Below, one piece after another: positions 8,424 through 15,943 of a stretch of 32,339 nucleotides of DNA. The notes under the pieces are model-generated. The model had not been told where the DNA came from and did not search any database. It worked only from the letters and a program-made list of their open reading frames with translations. Origin of the DNA: Robiginitomaculum sp. (GTDB lineage: Bacteria; Pseudomonadota; Alphaproteobacteria; Caulobacterales; Maricaulaceae); contig JALSHE010000010.1 of the NCBI GenBank assembly GCA_026982415.1, positions 1 to 32,339 of the forward strand. The letters run 5' to 3'. The translations under genes and the position numbers were made by a program. Each line of letters opens with the position of its first letter. Position 1 is the stretch's first letter.

Positions 8424-10212
8424 TGGGTTTTGCCCCGCTCGCAGTTTCGATATTACCCATTCTTTTTATCGTCCAACGCACCCGGTTAGAGCGGGCCTGA
8501 CCATCTCCGTCCCCGTAGGCCTTGCCGTGTATGACCAATTGTTCCGTGCGCCTTGGGCGGCTACCATCTGCCAGATAAACGGATTTCTCAAGCTTGAGCG
8601 GGCCGCCGTCTGCACGAAACCGCCACCCTTTTCCGCCGGGTTGAATAAGTAATGCGCTGTGCTGGTCTTGAGCTAATGTAACTTTGACATCTGGGTGCAA
8701 GTGAAAACGAATGGCGAAAGGAATTTGATCCCTGCGCAAAGGCTCTGCTCCAAGTGGTACATAAAGCTGATCTTCACCGCGCACATCTGTACCCGTCAAG
8801 TCCATATATAACCGCCGTAAATGGCTTAGGCCGTAAGCCTTTAAATAACTATTATGGCTTGCCTCCAGCCACGTGCCGGTTTCTTGTTCATTGCGGGCGC
8901 AATTTACGCCGTCAGCAGATTGTGCAACCGCAAGGCCCAGAAGTTTAGCCGTGAGACCCGATTCCACAATGCGCCCCGCGTCTTGGTCGTCTAGAACCAA
9001 TGTCGTATGGGCGGCTGTCGCGCGCATGCTTTGGCGCCAATGCTCTGGTTGATCGGCATTCCAGCCGCAATTTACAAATAGAGGCCCTGTGGGTGTCGAC
9101 ATTTCAAAAGCAAGAGGGGACAAATGTGCTTCCAGATCAAAGGGGCGCGGCGCAGTATTTCCTGCATCCAGCATCACCGTAACCCCGCTTCTTTCCAGTT
9201 TTTGAAATCTTGTATGGGGTGCGTAGCCAAAAGCTTTGGTTTTGATTTTTGCACGGGAGAGCAGTTTTTTTGTCCTGTGTGGATTGCCCGTGCCGCCGCC
9301 GTGAAAACTAAATTGGTGGTCGTCTTCCGTGCTAAAAAATGTAACCATTGGCGCCATACGGTCTATGGCGCGGCGGATTTCTTTTGAACCCGCAATACCG
9401 CGCGCGTCCAGCGCCGCTTCGGTTTGGAGCAATATTTCAAGAGCATCCAAAGCCTGCTCGGGCGAACGACTAATATGACCGCCATCCGCAAGAATTTGCT
9501 TATCTATTTCGTCGTCCAGTAAGTCCAGACCCCTGTCCAAAAACCCTTCTTGCTTGCCGCTTAGACAAGCACCTGCAATGACCATAGACGCCGCCGCCTT
9601 CATACGAAATAATCCGTCGGGGGTACGGCGGTAGGTTTTCCGCAAACGCTTAAGCTGTCGTACCAGGCTGACACGTCGCGCAGCTTCATCGGTACTGTCT
9701 TTGTCTTCGCCCAGTAATACCTGCCAATTGGTCAGCCAAGTATAAACCCGGTTTGCCAAAATATCATCCCGCCAAGCAAATGGATTCCATTTGCCGTAAA
9801 TGGCTATCCAGCGGTCTACAAGATACCGGGCGCGGGCGCCTGAGCGGTCTGCAAGCCTCGGGTGCTTGCGGGCGTATTTCTTGGATAACCCAATAGCGGA
9901 CAGATCATTGAGCCAGTTAAAACTGTGCAAGCGCGCCGCGTAAATTTCAGACGGTGCCGGAACCGACCAAGGGTCGCCGTCCGTGCCAATATCCAGGTTT
10001 TGGGAACCCAAAATAAATTGACCGTCCAGGATTTGCAAACCTTGCGTAGCATCGCCTATATCTAGTGGGATGGGTAGGCTGGCAAAGTCAGGAACACGAA
10101 TGGCACCAGAGTTCATTGCCCGCATGGGGGCGCCAAAGTCCACCGCCAATCGGTGCCAAGATTTGCGCAAACCCGCCGCAGCAATATCGCCTATGCCAAT
10201 CCGCCTCACCAT
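8416..10212 (-). CDS. Heparinase II/III family protein
   Basis: This 598-residue protein belongs to the heparinase II/III-like group found next to rsmB and purH in alphaproteobacteria. The N-terminal half is an (alpha/alpha) helical region (PFAWRDDILANRVYTWLTNW). The C-terminal half is beta-rich with FSFHGGGTGN, VTVMLDAGNTAPRPFD and GPLFVNCGWN, typical of the Heparinase_II_III domain. Family members cleave uronic-acid polysaccharides by beta-elimination, but this cytoplasm-adjacent subgroup has no established substrate. No signal peptide is visible. The start at 10212 has AAAGG 7 bases upstream. Overlap with the downstream nucleotide-sugar dehydratase suggests a shared role in surface polysaccharide handling, which is inference from context. 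Confidence 0.85.
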   Translation of the reverse strand: MVRRIGIGDIAAAGLRKSWHRLAVDFGAPMRAMNSGAIRVPDFASLPIPLDIGDATQGLQILDGQFILGSQNLDIGTDGDPWSVPAPSEIYAARLHSFNWLNDLSAIGLSKKYARKHPRLADRSGARARYLVDRWIAIYGKWNPFAWRDDILANRVYTWLTNWQVLLGEDKDSTDEAARRVSLVRQLKRLRKTYRRTPDGLFRMKAAASMVIAGACLSGKQEGFLDRGLDLLDDEIDKQILADGGHISRSPEQALDALEILLQTEAALDARGIAGSKEIRRAIDRMAPMVTFFSTEDDHQFSFHGGGTGNPHRTKKLLSRAKIKTKAFGYAPHTRFQKLERSGVTVMLDAGNTAPRPFDLEAHLSPLAFEMSTPTGPLFVNCGWNADQPEHWRQSMRATAAHTTLVLDDQDAGRIVESGLTAKLLGLAVAQSADGVNCARNEQETGTWLEASHNSYLKAYGLSHLRRLYMDLTGTDVRGEDQLYVPLGAEPLRRDQIPFAIRFHLHPDVKVTLAQDQHSALLIQPGGKGWRFRADGGPLKLEKSVYLADGSRPRRTEQLVIHGKAYGDGDGQARSNRVRWTIKRMGNIETASGAKPNG

Positions 10213-10325
10213 TAAATTGCCTTTGTCTCAGAATGTTAAAAGTGGCTCTTTATACTGGCTCGTCCATATCAGTCCAAAAACTCAAGCGCAAGCATCATGG
10301 CAGTTCGGGGCAGAGCCAAATACAC

Positions 10326-10357
10326 AAAACCCCGCCCTGCTGTGCAGAACGGGGTTT
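10326..10357 (-). terminator. Rho-independent terminator after the lipoprotein gene
   Basis: AAACCCCG at 10327-10334 pairs with CGGGGTTT at 10350-10357, with an extra inner CTGC/GCAG stem. Read on the minus strand, the hairpin is followed by TTTTGTGTATTT, so it should end transcription from the lipoprotein gene whose stop is at 10382. A run of nine A (T on the minus strand) lies at 10366-10374 between that stop and the hairpin. Confidence 0.78.
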
Positions 10358-10381
10358 GGCATTTGAAAAAAAAACGAAACC

Positions 10382-11077
10382 CTATTTACGGATAGGCTGA
10401 TAAACAGGAGCCGTATAATCAACAGGGGGTACATAACCGTGTGTTGGTGTCGTTGGGTAAATTGTCACTGATGGAGCCGCACCTGAATTCATCATGCAGG
10501 TTCCGTCTGTTGCACGTGTGGTATTGGACGGACAATCAACCGTTCCGCCACTTGTCGTCGAACCACTCCAGCCCGAAGTGCTTGATGAGCTGCTCCAGCT
10601 TGTGGAACCAGTATAAGACCCACTGCCGGTCATCATACATGTGCCGTCTCCGGCTGGTGTCGTATTGGCTGGGCAACTCACAGGGGCACCGCTATAAGAC
10701 ATTGAAGGCGGTGATGAATAAGGCAACGCTGGTGTTTGTCTCATAGACGGCGGTGATGTATATTCAACCGATGGTGCTTGCTGGTAAACTGGTGCGGCGC
10801 ACCCCATTCCGGTCACTTGTGAACAATCCGTGTATACAACACCTGGGCTGACAGGTTGGCCGCCGATAACTGTAGTAGATCCGTAACGGGATTCAACTGG
10901 CGGGGTGACAACTGCGGCGCAGGCCGCGCCTGAACAATTGTTACTGCCGCTTTCATAGTCGTAGACATTACCGTAACGGCTACTACTACTGCCTCCGGAT
11001 GCACAGGCACTCAATGTTAATGCTACGACACTTGTGCCAACGATTATGCTGGACTTTAAAATATTTATGCTGCTCAT
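10382..11077 (-). CDS. Low-complexity lipoprotein with repeated CPxNTTxxxDGTCM motif
   Basis: This 231-residue lipoprotein has a signal peptide ending in the lipobox LSAC (Cys25), so it should be anchored in the outer membrane or periplasm. The mature part is rich in Ser, Gly, Pro and Tyr. Two near-identical cysteine units occur, CPANTTPAGDGTCM at 135-148 and CPSNTTRATDGTCM at 182-195, plus YTSPPSM at 106-112 and YSSPPSM at 120-126. Both motif types recur in the secreted protein at 24087-24923. The two Cys per unit could form a small disulphide loop. A GGGAGG ribosome site lies 5 bases from the ATG, and it has its own terminator, so it is a single-gene unit. I know no function for it. A structural or adhesive surface role is a guess. 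Confidence 0.8.
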   Translation of the reverse strand: MSSINILKSSIIVGTSVVALTLSACASGGSSSSRYGNVYDYESGSNNCSGAACAAVVTPPVESRYGSTTVIGGQPVSPGVVYTDCSQVTGMGCAAPVYQQAPSVEYTSPPSMRQTPALPYSSPPSMSYSGAPVSCPANTTPAGDGTCMMTGSGSYTGSTSWSSSSSTSGWSGSTTSGGTVDCPSNTTRATDGTCMMNSGAAPSVTIYPTTPTHGYVPPVDYTAPVYQPIRK

Positions 11078-11199
11078 TAGAGCCTCCCGTTTTGATACAA
11101 TCCTACCGATTTGTGCAATTCCTAGGCCAATAACCTTAATATACGTCTAAATTCGTACACATTTTGCTCACATATTGTGCCATTATCCTAATTTTATGG

Positions 11200-12567
11200 T
11201 TAACAACGTGTAAACGCCGCGATAAAAAACCCATCCATACCGCCTTTTTCTCGCAAATAGTGCGGTAAGACCCTGAACATGCCCTCTGCCGTTGTAGCTT
11301 CAGACATCCCCAAGGCGTCCATGCCTAACAATGAATTAAGGCGAAAATCTGTCCTATTTTGCATAAATTTGGAGATTTGTTCTTCGCCCTCTCGCTTCTG
11401 AAGCGAACAGGTACAATATACGAGTGTACCGCCCGGCGCAACATGACGGGCTGCCGCCATTAACAGCTTCTCCTGAATACGGGCTAAACTTTCAATATCA
11501 GCAGGTCTTTTGCTGTACAAAACATCCGGACGACGGCGAAATGTTCCTGTTGCTGTGCAAGGGGCATCCAAAATAACAATATCAAAACCATGTCCGCTTG
11601 GGTTTTCAGGATCCCGCCATTTTGCCGCATCGCCGACCACAATTTCAGCGGACAGTTTTGTCCGTGCCAAGTTTTCTTTAACCCGCTCCAACCTGTCTTG
11701 GTTTTTGTCCAGCGCCGTCACATTGGCGCCAGCAGCCGCCAATTGCAAAGTTTTACCGCCTGGTGCCGCGCACATATCCAGTACGCGCTTGCCTTTAATA
11801 TCGCCCAAGAGCCGCACGGGCAAAGCCGCCGAAATATCTTGCACCCACCAATCTCCGTCGTCGTAACCCGCAAGGGCGCGCACGTCCCCAGCCTTGGCAA
11901 GACGGGTGGTGCCACCGGGTAATATTTCACCTGCCGGGCCGTCAATGCCGCATTTGGGTGTCAAATCTAGGGGCGGTTCTTTGGCCAACATTTCGGCCAT
12001 CTGCCCGCACGCCTCTGCCCCGTAAGCCTCTGTCCAACTGGTGCGTAACCATTTTGGTATATTATCAAGCGTGCTGGTCTTTGCCAAGAGTGTCGGACCT
12101 TGTTCGGTTACACGCCGCAGCACTGCATTGGCCATGCCTGCCATGTGCGCAGTTTTTTTGGAGCGCCTAAGCAGCGCAACGCTTGCATTTACGGCGGCAT
12201 AGGCAGGCGTATCTAAAAATAGAATTTGCGCCGCGCCTGTACGCAATACGGCGAGGGCATAATCGGTCGGTGTCTTCTTGATGAACGGTGCCAGCACTTT
12301 ATCAATCTGCCCCATTCTGCGAAACACGGTGGCGGCAATCAGCCGCGCAAATGCCCGGTCGCGGCGCTCAAGTTGGACGAACAAAGCCTGGCTCGAAAGC
12401 GCTATATCAAGCGGCGTGCCGTCCACCAACACTTCGCGCACACCATGGGCAGCCACATAACGCGCCCCATGTTTAGGTGTTTTGGGTTTAGGTGTTTTGG
12501 CTATATGCGTCTTGGCTTTAGGCCGGTTTTTATTTTCAAATTTTTTATTCATGGGGCGCGTTACCAT
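11200..12567 (-). CDS. rsmB: 16S rRNA (cytosine-967-C5)-methyltransferase
   Basis: RsmB methylates C967 of 16S rRNA using S-adenosylmethionine. The N-terminal NusB-like RNA-binding domain spans about residues 35-155 (RDRAFARLIAATVFRR, AYAAVNASVALLRR). The methyltransferase domain has the SAM loop VLDMCAAPGGKT (263-273) and the two family cysteines: DAPC (Cys337) for product release and YCTCS (Cys387), the catalytic nucleophile. A Lys/Pro-rich N-terminal tail of about 32 residues precedes the domains. The ATG at 12567 has AAGAG very close upstream; the ATG at 12552 is an alternative but has no clear ribosome site. It stands between the lipoprotein gene and an unknown basic protein on the same strand, with 105 bases to the latter. 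Confidence 0.95.
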   Translation of the reverse strand: MVTRPMNKKFENKNRPKAKTHIAKTPKPKTPKHGARYVAAHGVREVLVDGTPLDIALSSQALFVQLERRDRAFARLIAATVFRRMGQIDKVLAPFIKKTPTDYALAVLRTGAAQILFLDTPAYAAVNASVALLRRSKKTAHMAGMANAVLRRVTEQGPTLLAKTSTLDNIPKWLRTSWTEAYGAEACGQMAEMLAKEPPLDLTPKCGIDGPAGEILPGGTTRLAKAGDVRALAGYDDGDWWVQDISAALPVRLLGDIKGKRVLDMCAAPGGKTLQLAAAGANVTALDKNQDRLERVKENLARTKLSAEIVVGDAAKWRDPENPSGHGFDIVILDAPCTATGTFRRRPDVLYSKRPADIESLARIQEKLLMAAARHVAPGGTLVYCTCSLQKREGEEQISKFMQNRTDFRLNSLLGMDALGMSEATTAEGMFRVLPHYLREKGGMDGFFIAAFTRC

Positions 12568-12672
12568 GCTCTTGGAAGAAACGACAGAATTATTTTATAT
12601 GGTGCCAGCACCACCAGCACCAATGGCCGCGCGGCTGCACGGGTATTTGGTTTTTTGAACAGACCTTGCCAG

Positions 12673-13440
12673 CTAGGGCGGTTTTTTCTTGTCTGGAAGT
12701 GGGCTTATGTCGGTCTGGCTTCTTTTCACCATAGCTTCTGACGGTGGGATAATTATTATTTCGCCGACCTGCTTTGCCGCTACTGCAGCTTCCGCCGCAC
12801 CGATTGCCACTTCGGGCGCCAATTCATCGGGGGTAAAGCAGACGGGTTTTATGGCGCGTCTGCCGCGCGGCGTTTTGTCTTGATTTTTGCCCTGAACATC
12901 CACACCCCAAAGCTTTAGATGGGCGACGCGGGCTTGTTCCAGCGCCGGGTTTAGCTTGGTGCGCCCGTATAAAAACCGCTCAGCATTGATTATTTTGACG
13001 AGGGCAAAGGGCTTCCAATTATAAGTGTGGGATGCAGGCTTAGCAGCAGTCTTGCGCCTTTGCTCTTGTTGAACCCCGCCAAAACCATTCGGAAATTTCC
13101 GCTTCCAATCGCCAAAGTGTCTGGTCAGCGCATAATCCGCCAAACGGTTTTTGCGCCAACGTTTAATGGCTCGTTCGCCGATAATGCGGCGCACGAATGC
13201 AATCCGGTCAGGGCTTTGTAGCACCCAGGCCTTGATGCGCATGTTGAGGTTTTCTCTAGCCTTGATGCGCAAAGCGCGCGACTGCCGCGCCAACATCCGC
13301 TCACAAAACCGTGCCATATGCGCCCCACCAATCCGCGCGTCAATCACACCCATCAGGGTTGCGACAAACGCCGATAGCGCCACCAAATCCCAAAGTCCGG
13401 GCGGTGATAATTTGTTTATTGCTATAAGGTCAAGTTTCAT
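12673..13440 (-). CDS. Hypothetical basic protein with one possible membrane segment
   Basis: I do not recognise this 255-residue protein. Residues about 14-36 (LWDLVALSAFVATLMGVIDA) are hydrophobic enough for a membrane or amphipathic helix. The middle is strongly basic and helical (ERMLARQSRALRIKARENL, RAIKRWRKNR), and the tail is low-complexity with IIIIPPSE and ending PDKKKPP. The basic part could bind nucleic acid or lipid head groups. It lies upstream of rsmB on the same strand. No ribosome site is obvious before the ATG at 13440, so the start is uncertain. Its length, strand and codon use like its neighbours support a real gene, although function is unknown. Confidence 0.65.
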   Translation of the reverse strand: MKLDLIAINKLSPPGLWDLVALSAFVATLMGVIDARIGGAHMARFCERMLARQSRALRIKARENLNMRIKAWVLQSPDRIAFVRRIIGERAIKRWRKNRLADYALTRHFGDWKRKFPNGFGGVQQEQRRKTAAKPASHTYNWKPFALVKIINAERFLYGRTKLNPALEQARVAHLKLWGVDVQGKNQDKTPRGRRAIKPVCFTPDELAPEVAIGAAEAAVAAKQVGEIIIIPPSEAMVKRSQTDISPLPDKKKPP

Positions 13441-13479
13441 GGTTTGGAGAATAAGACTGTCCGAAAGACCATGGATAAG

Positions 13480-13493
13480 TTTTTTTAAAAAAA
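13480..13493. promoter_or_regulatory. T7A7 palindromic tract between divergent genes
   Basis: Seven T at 13480-13486 are followed directly by seven A at 13487-13493. The tract lies in the 246-base gap between the unknown minus-strand gene (start 13440) and the plus-strand cassette (start 13687). Such tracts can act as UP-like or nucleosome-protein-excluding elements, or as part of a terminator. No clear -35/-10 pair could be fixed around it. Confidence 0.3.
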
Positions 13494-13686
13494 TCTAAAT
13501 GTGAAATAGAGGCAATATTTAGCGGAAATGCAGCAACCGCAAAGCTCGGTAAATCAACCCTGGGAAAATTTTAATAATGAATGGGGGGGGATGCGGGTTT
13601 GCGGCGTCTTAATAATTAAACAGACACTTGTTTGGTGCCTTATGCGTGCCGTTGGTCTGTTAAACTTAGACACTGCAAGGCATGAC

Positions 13687-14184
13687 ATGACATATTTAAA
13701 TAAGTTTTCTCATAAAATCATGACGATTATATCTTGGAAGAGGTTTGTGTTTTTACCGCTCGCCATCCTGTTTTCAAGTTTCGCTTTTTCCGCACCGCAA
13801 ACATCTGCACTGGATTTGTCGGGGGCGAAAGGGAAAGTGGTTTATGTGGATTTTTGGGCATCTTGGTGTGCGCCTTGTCAGGCCTCATTTTCTTATATGA
13901 ATACATTAAAGGAAAAATATCCTGAAAGTGATTTTCAAATCATTTTGGTCAATCTGGATCAGAACAAAGCCAAGGCAGAACGGTTTTTAACGCGTGTCAA
14001 AGAACCCGTACCCTCTATCTACGACCCGAGAGGGGTGATTGCACTACAGTATAAAATCTCTGCAATGCCCACATCTGTCCTCATCGATCGGACCGGGAAA
14101 ATCCGGTATGTTCATGATGGCTTTCACCCTGAAAAAACCAATGAATACACATCCCATATTGAGGAGCTTATCAATGAAAAATGA
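13687..14184 (+). CDS. TlpA-like thioredoxin-fold protein (periplasmic)
   Basis: This 165-residue exported thiol-disulphide protein has a membrane/signal segment at residues 18-36 (RFVFLPLAILFSSFAFSA), then the fold entry KVVYVDFWASWCAPC with the active site WCAPC (60-64) and the cis-Pro region SAMPTSVLID. It probably reduces or handles cysteines outside the cytoplasm. The frame is open up to ATG 13528, but the ATG at 13687 has AAGG 6 bases upstream and gives a sensible signal peptide; 13720 is another option. The DUF4266 gene starts inside its last 11 bases, so the two are translationally coupled. The partner proteins carry clustered Cys, which may be its substrates. It opens the TlpA-DUF4266-DUF3570-ApbE cassette. 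Confidence 0.88.
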   Translation: MTYLNKFSHKIMTIISWKRFVFLPLAILFSSFAFSAPQTSALDLSGAKGKVVYVDFWASWCAPCQASFSYMNTLKEKYPESDFQIILVNLDQNKAKAERFLTRVKEPVPSIYDPRGVIALQYKISAMPTSVLIDRTGKIRYVHDGFHPEKTNEYTSHIEELINEK

Positions 14185-14440
14185 AACGCATTATCCGAGA
14201 TCAACGACCCCGGTACTCCGCGCTATCGCACTCGTGTCGTTGGTATTTGTCATTTCCGTAGTTTTGTCTGGCTGCTCATCTATTGGCGTTCAACCCTGGG
14301 AGCGCGATATAATGGCAAAAAGGGATATGCAGCCGATTACCCACCCAATGATTGTCAGTGTTGATGATCATATTTACTTTAGTAAAGAAGCGTCAACAGG
14401 CGGTAAAAGTGCTAGCGGTGGAGGCTGCGGGTGCAACTAG
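14174..14440 (+). CDS. DUF4266 lipoprotein with C-terminal GGGCGCN tail
   Basis: This 88-residue lipoprotein has a signal peptide at 15-33 and lipobox LSGC (Cys34). The conserved DUF4266 blocks are visible: PWERDIMAKRDM (41-52), DDHIYFSKEAS (64-74) and the extreme C-terminus GGGCGCN with Cys86 and Cys88. The paired tail cysteines suggest metal binding or a thiol reaction, which is inference. The start at 14174 has GAGGAG 7 bases upstream and overlaps the thioredoxin gene by 11 bases. In turn the GTG of the DUF3570 gene starts 10 bases before this stop, and that gene's GGAGG site is formed by the codons of the Gly/Cys tail. The family has no known biochemical function to my knowledge. Confidence 0.9.
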   Translation: MKNETHYPRSTTPVLRAIALVSLVFVISVVLSGCSSIGVQPWERDIMAKRDMQPITHPMIVSVDDHIYFSKEASTGGKSASGGGCGCN

Positions 14441-15810
14441 ACTCTAAAAAACACAAAGGGATTGCAAGCGCGCTCAGTCTTATTACGGCAGGTTTATTTG
14501 CCGCCACCGGGGCGCAAGCTCAAATAAATGACGACCCTGTCACAACAAGTCCGCAACCAGCGTCCAGCTCTGTACAAAGCGGCACTGATTTTAATGATGA
14601 TACCTATACGGACGAAGGTCTTATTCGAGTAGACGCGGCCATATTAGTATATCAAGAGGACGGTGGGCGCGTGCAAGCCATTGAGCCTGTTGTTGGCATT
14701 ACGTATAATTTTGAGGACGACAGTTCATTATCGCTCAAATTCACAGCGGATATTCTAACCGGTGCATCCCCCTATGGCGCCACACCTTGGCAGGACACGC
14801 AAACTTTGTTCAATCCGCCAAGCACCGGTGCCTCGGGCAGTACTGGCGCGGTATCCACATCGGATGTTCCCCCCGATGTGCTTCCCCTTGCCACAGGGTT
14901 TAGTGACCAGAGATATTCCGTAGATGCCGCTTATAAAACCCCGTGGGGTGAGAGTAATACACTGAGTGTGAGTGCAGGCATTTCAAGAGAAACAGACTAT
15001 AAATCGTTTTACGGGAATGTGGGCTATGCCCATGAGTTTAATCAAAAGAATACGACCCTGTCATTATCTGCAAATGTGGAATATGACATTTCTTCGCCGC
15101 GCGGTGGGCATCCAACGCCTTTATCCATTTCCGACGGAACAACCTTTAATCTTGAAAATGATCACAAAACCATCTTTGGCGGGCTGATCGGGATTAGTCA
15201 AATCATGAACCGCCGCTGGCTTGCACAGCTTAATTACAATGTAAGCACAAGCTCCGGATACCAAACTGACCCGTACCGGATAATCTCGGTTGTCGACCCC
15301 GTTACCGGAGGGCCTGTACGGTATTTAAATGAAGCACGACCGAGGTCGAGGCTGCGGCAAAGTGTTTATTTTGGCAATAAGATTGCGCTTTGGGATACCG
15401 TTACCGACCTTTCGGCCAGGGTTTACCGTGACGATTGGGGGGTAAATTCATTGACCTTAAAATTGGCCACACGCGTTCCTGTGACCAATCGGTTTTACGT
15501 AAAACCTGGGGTTAGGTATTACGCGCAATCCCAAGCCGATTTTTTCAACTACTATCTCTTAGACGGTCAAGTTACACCACAATTTGCCAGCCCGGACGCG
15601 CGGCTAGACAAGTTTAGTGCGGTTACAGGCAGCCTCATGGCTGGTTATAAAACCAGCCGCACTGGCGAAATATATGCACGGATTACCCGTTATGAGCCAA
15701 CTGGGAAAACCAGCACTGCAAATGCGCCTGGTTATTTATCAGGCCGGGATTTGTTTAGCGGCACAGCATCCACGAGTATGATCGTTGGCTACACATATGC
15801 TTTTAAATAG
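14431..15810 (+). CDS. DUF3570 outer-membrane beta-barrel protein
   Basis: This 459-residue protein has a signal peptide (about 1-30, cut after AQA) and then alternating amphipathic strands typical of an outer-membrane barrel, such as YSVDAAYKTPWGES, NTLSVSAGIS and SMIVGYTYAFK at the end. It matches the DUF3570 family by size, context and strand pattern. The start is GTG at 14431 with GGAGG 6 bases upstream. Residues 107-113 read DILTGAS, which resembles the Dxx[ST]GA[ST] site flavinylated by ApbE enzymes, and an ApbE gene follows. A second STGAS occurs at 131-135. The barrel may thus carry covalent FMN. That is a hypothesis, since such short motifs also occur by chance. Confidence 0.88.
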   Translation: MQLDSKKHKGIASALSLITAGLFAATGAQAQINDDPVTTSPQPASSSVQSGTDFNDDTYTDEGLIRVDAAILVYQEDGGRVQAIEPVVGITYNFEDDSSLSLKFTADILTGASPYGATPWQDTQTLFNPPSTGASGSTGAVSTSDVPPDVLPLATGFSDQRYSVDAAYKTPWGESNTLSVSAGISRETDYKSFYGNVGYAHEFNQKNTTLSLSANVEYDISSPRGGHPTPLSISDGTTFNLENDHKTIFGGLIGISQIMNRRWLAQLNYNVSTSSGYQTDPYRIISVVDPVTGGPVRYLNEARPRSRLRQSVYFGNKIALWDTVTDLSARVYRDDWGVNSLTLKLATRVPVTNRFYVKPGVRYYAQSQADFFNYYLLDGQVTPQFASPDARLDKFSAVTGSLMAGYKTSRTGEIYARITRYEPTGKTSTANAPGYLSGRDLFSGTASTSMIVGYTYAFK

Positions 15811-15894
15811 CACCTAGCACCCCTCCCCCTATTACCACTCAGATATGTCCTCTTCATATGATTTGAGTTGGTAATAGGGGGTATTTTATAGGTG
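15811..15894 (+). terminator. Long hairpin between DUF3570 and apbE genes
   Basis: The left arm at 15825-15841 (CCCCCTATTACCACTCA) pairs with the right arm at 15864-15881 except for one extra T. An outer CACCTA (15811-15816) pairs with TAGGTG (15889-15894). The stem is followed by TATTTTATA rather than a pure T run. It may attenuate transcription into the apbE gene or stabilise the upstream mRNA. Confidence 0.65.
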
Positions 15895-15943
15895 TTGTGT
15901 CTTGACAAAAGCCGTGCTGGGATTTCAGGTATGGCGTAAGAAT

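Noticed and set aside
10213-10381. Small gene between the heparinase-family and lipoprotein genes
   Set aside because: Frames there run into the heparinase gene in antisense or cross the terminator hairpin; no ribosome site or recognisable peptide was seen.
13528-13686. Longer start of the thioredoxin-like protein
   Set aside because: The extension would put 53 unrelated residues before the signal peptide and includes a G8 tract; the ATG at 13687 has a ribosome site and gives a normal export signal.
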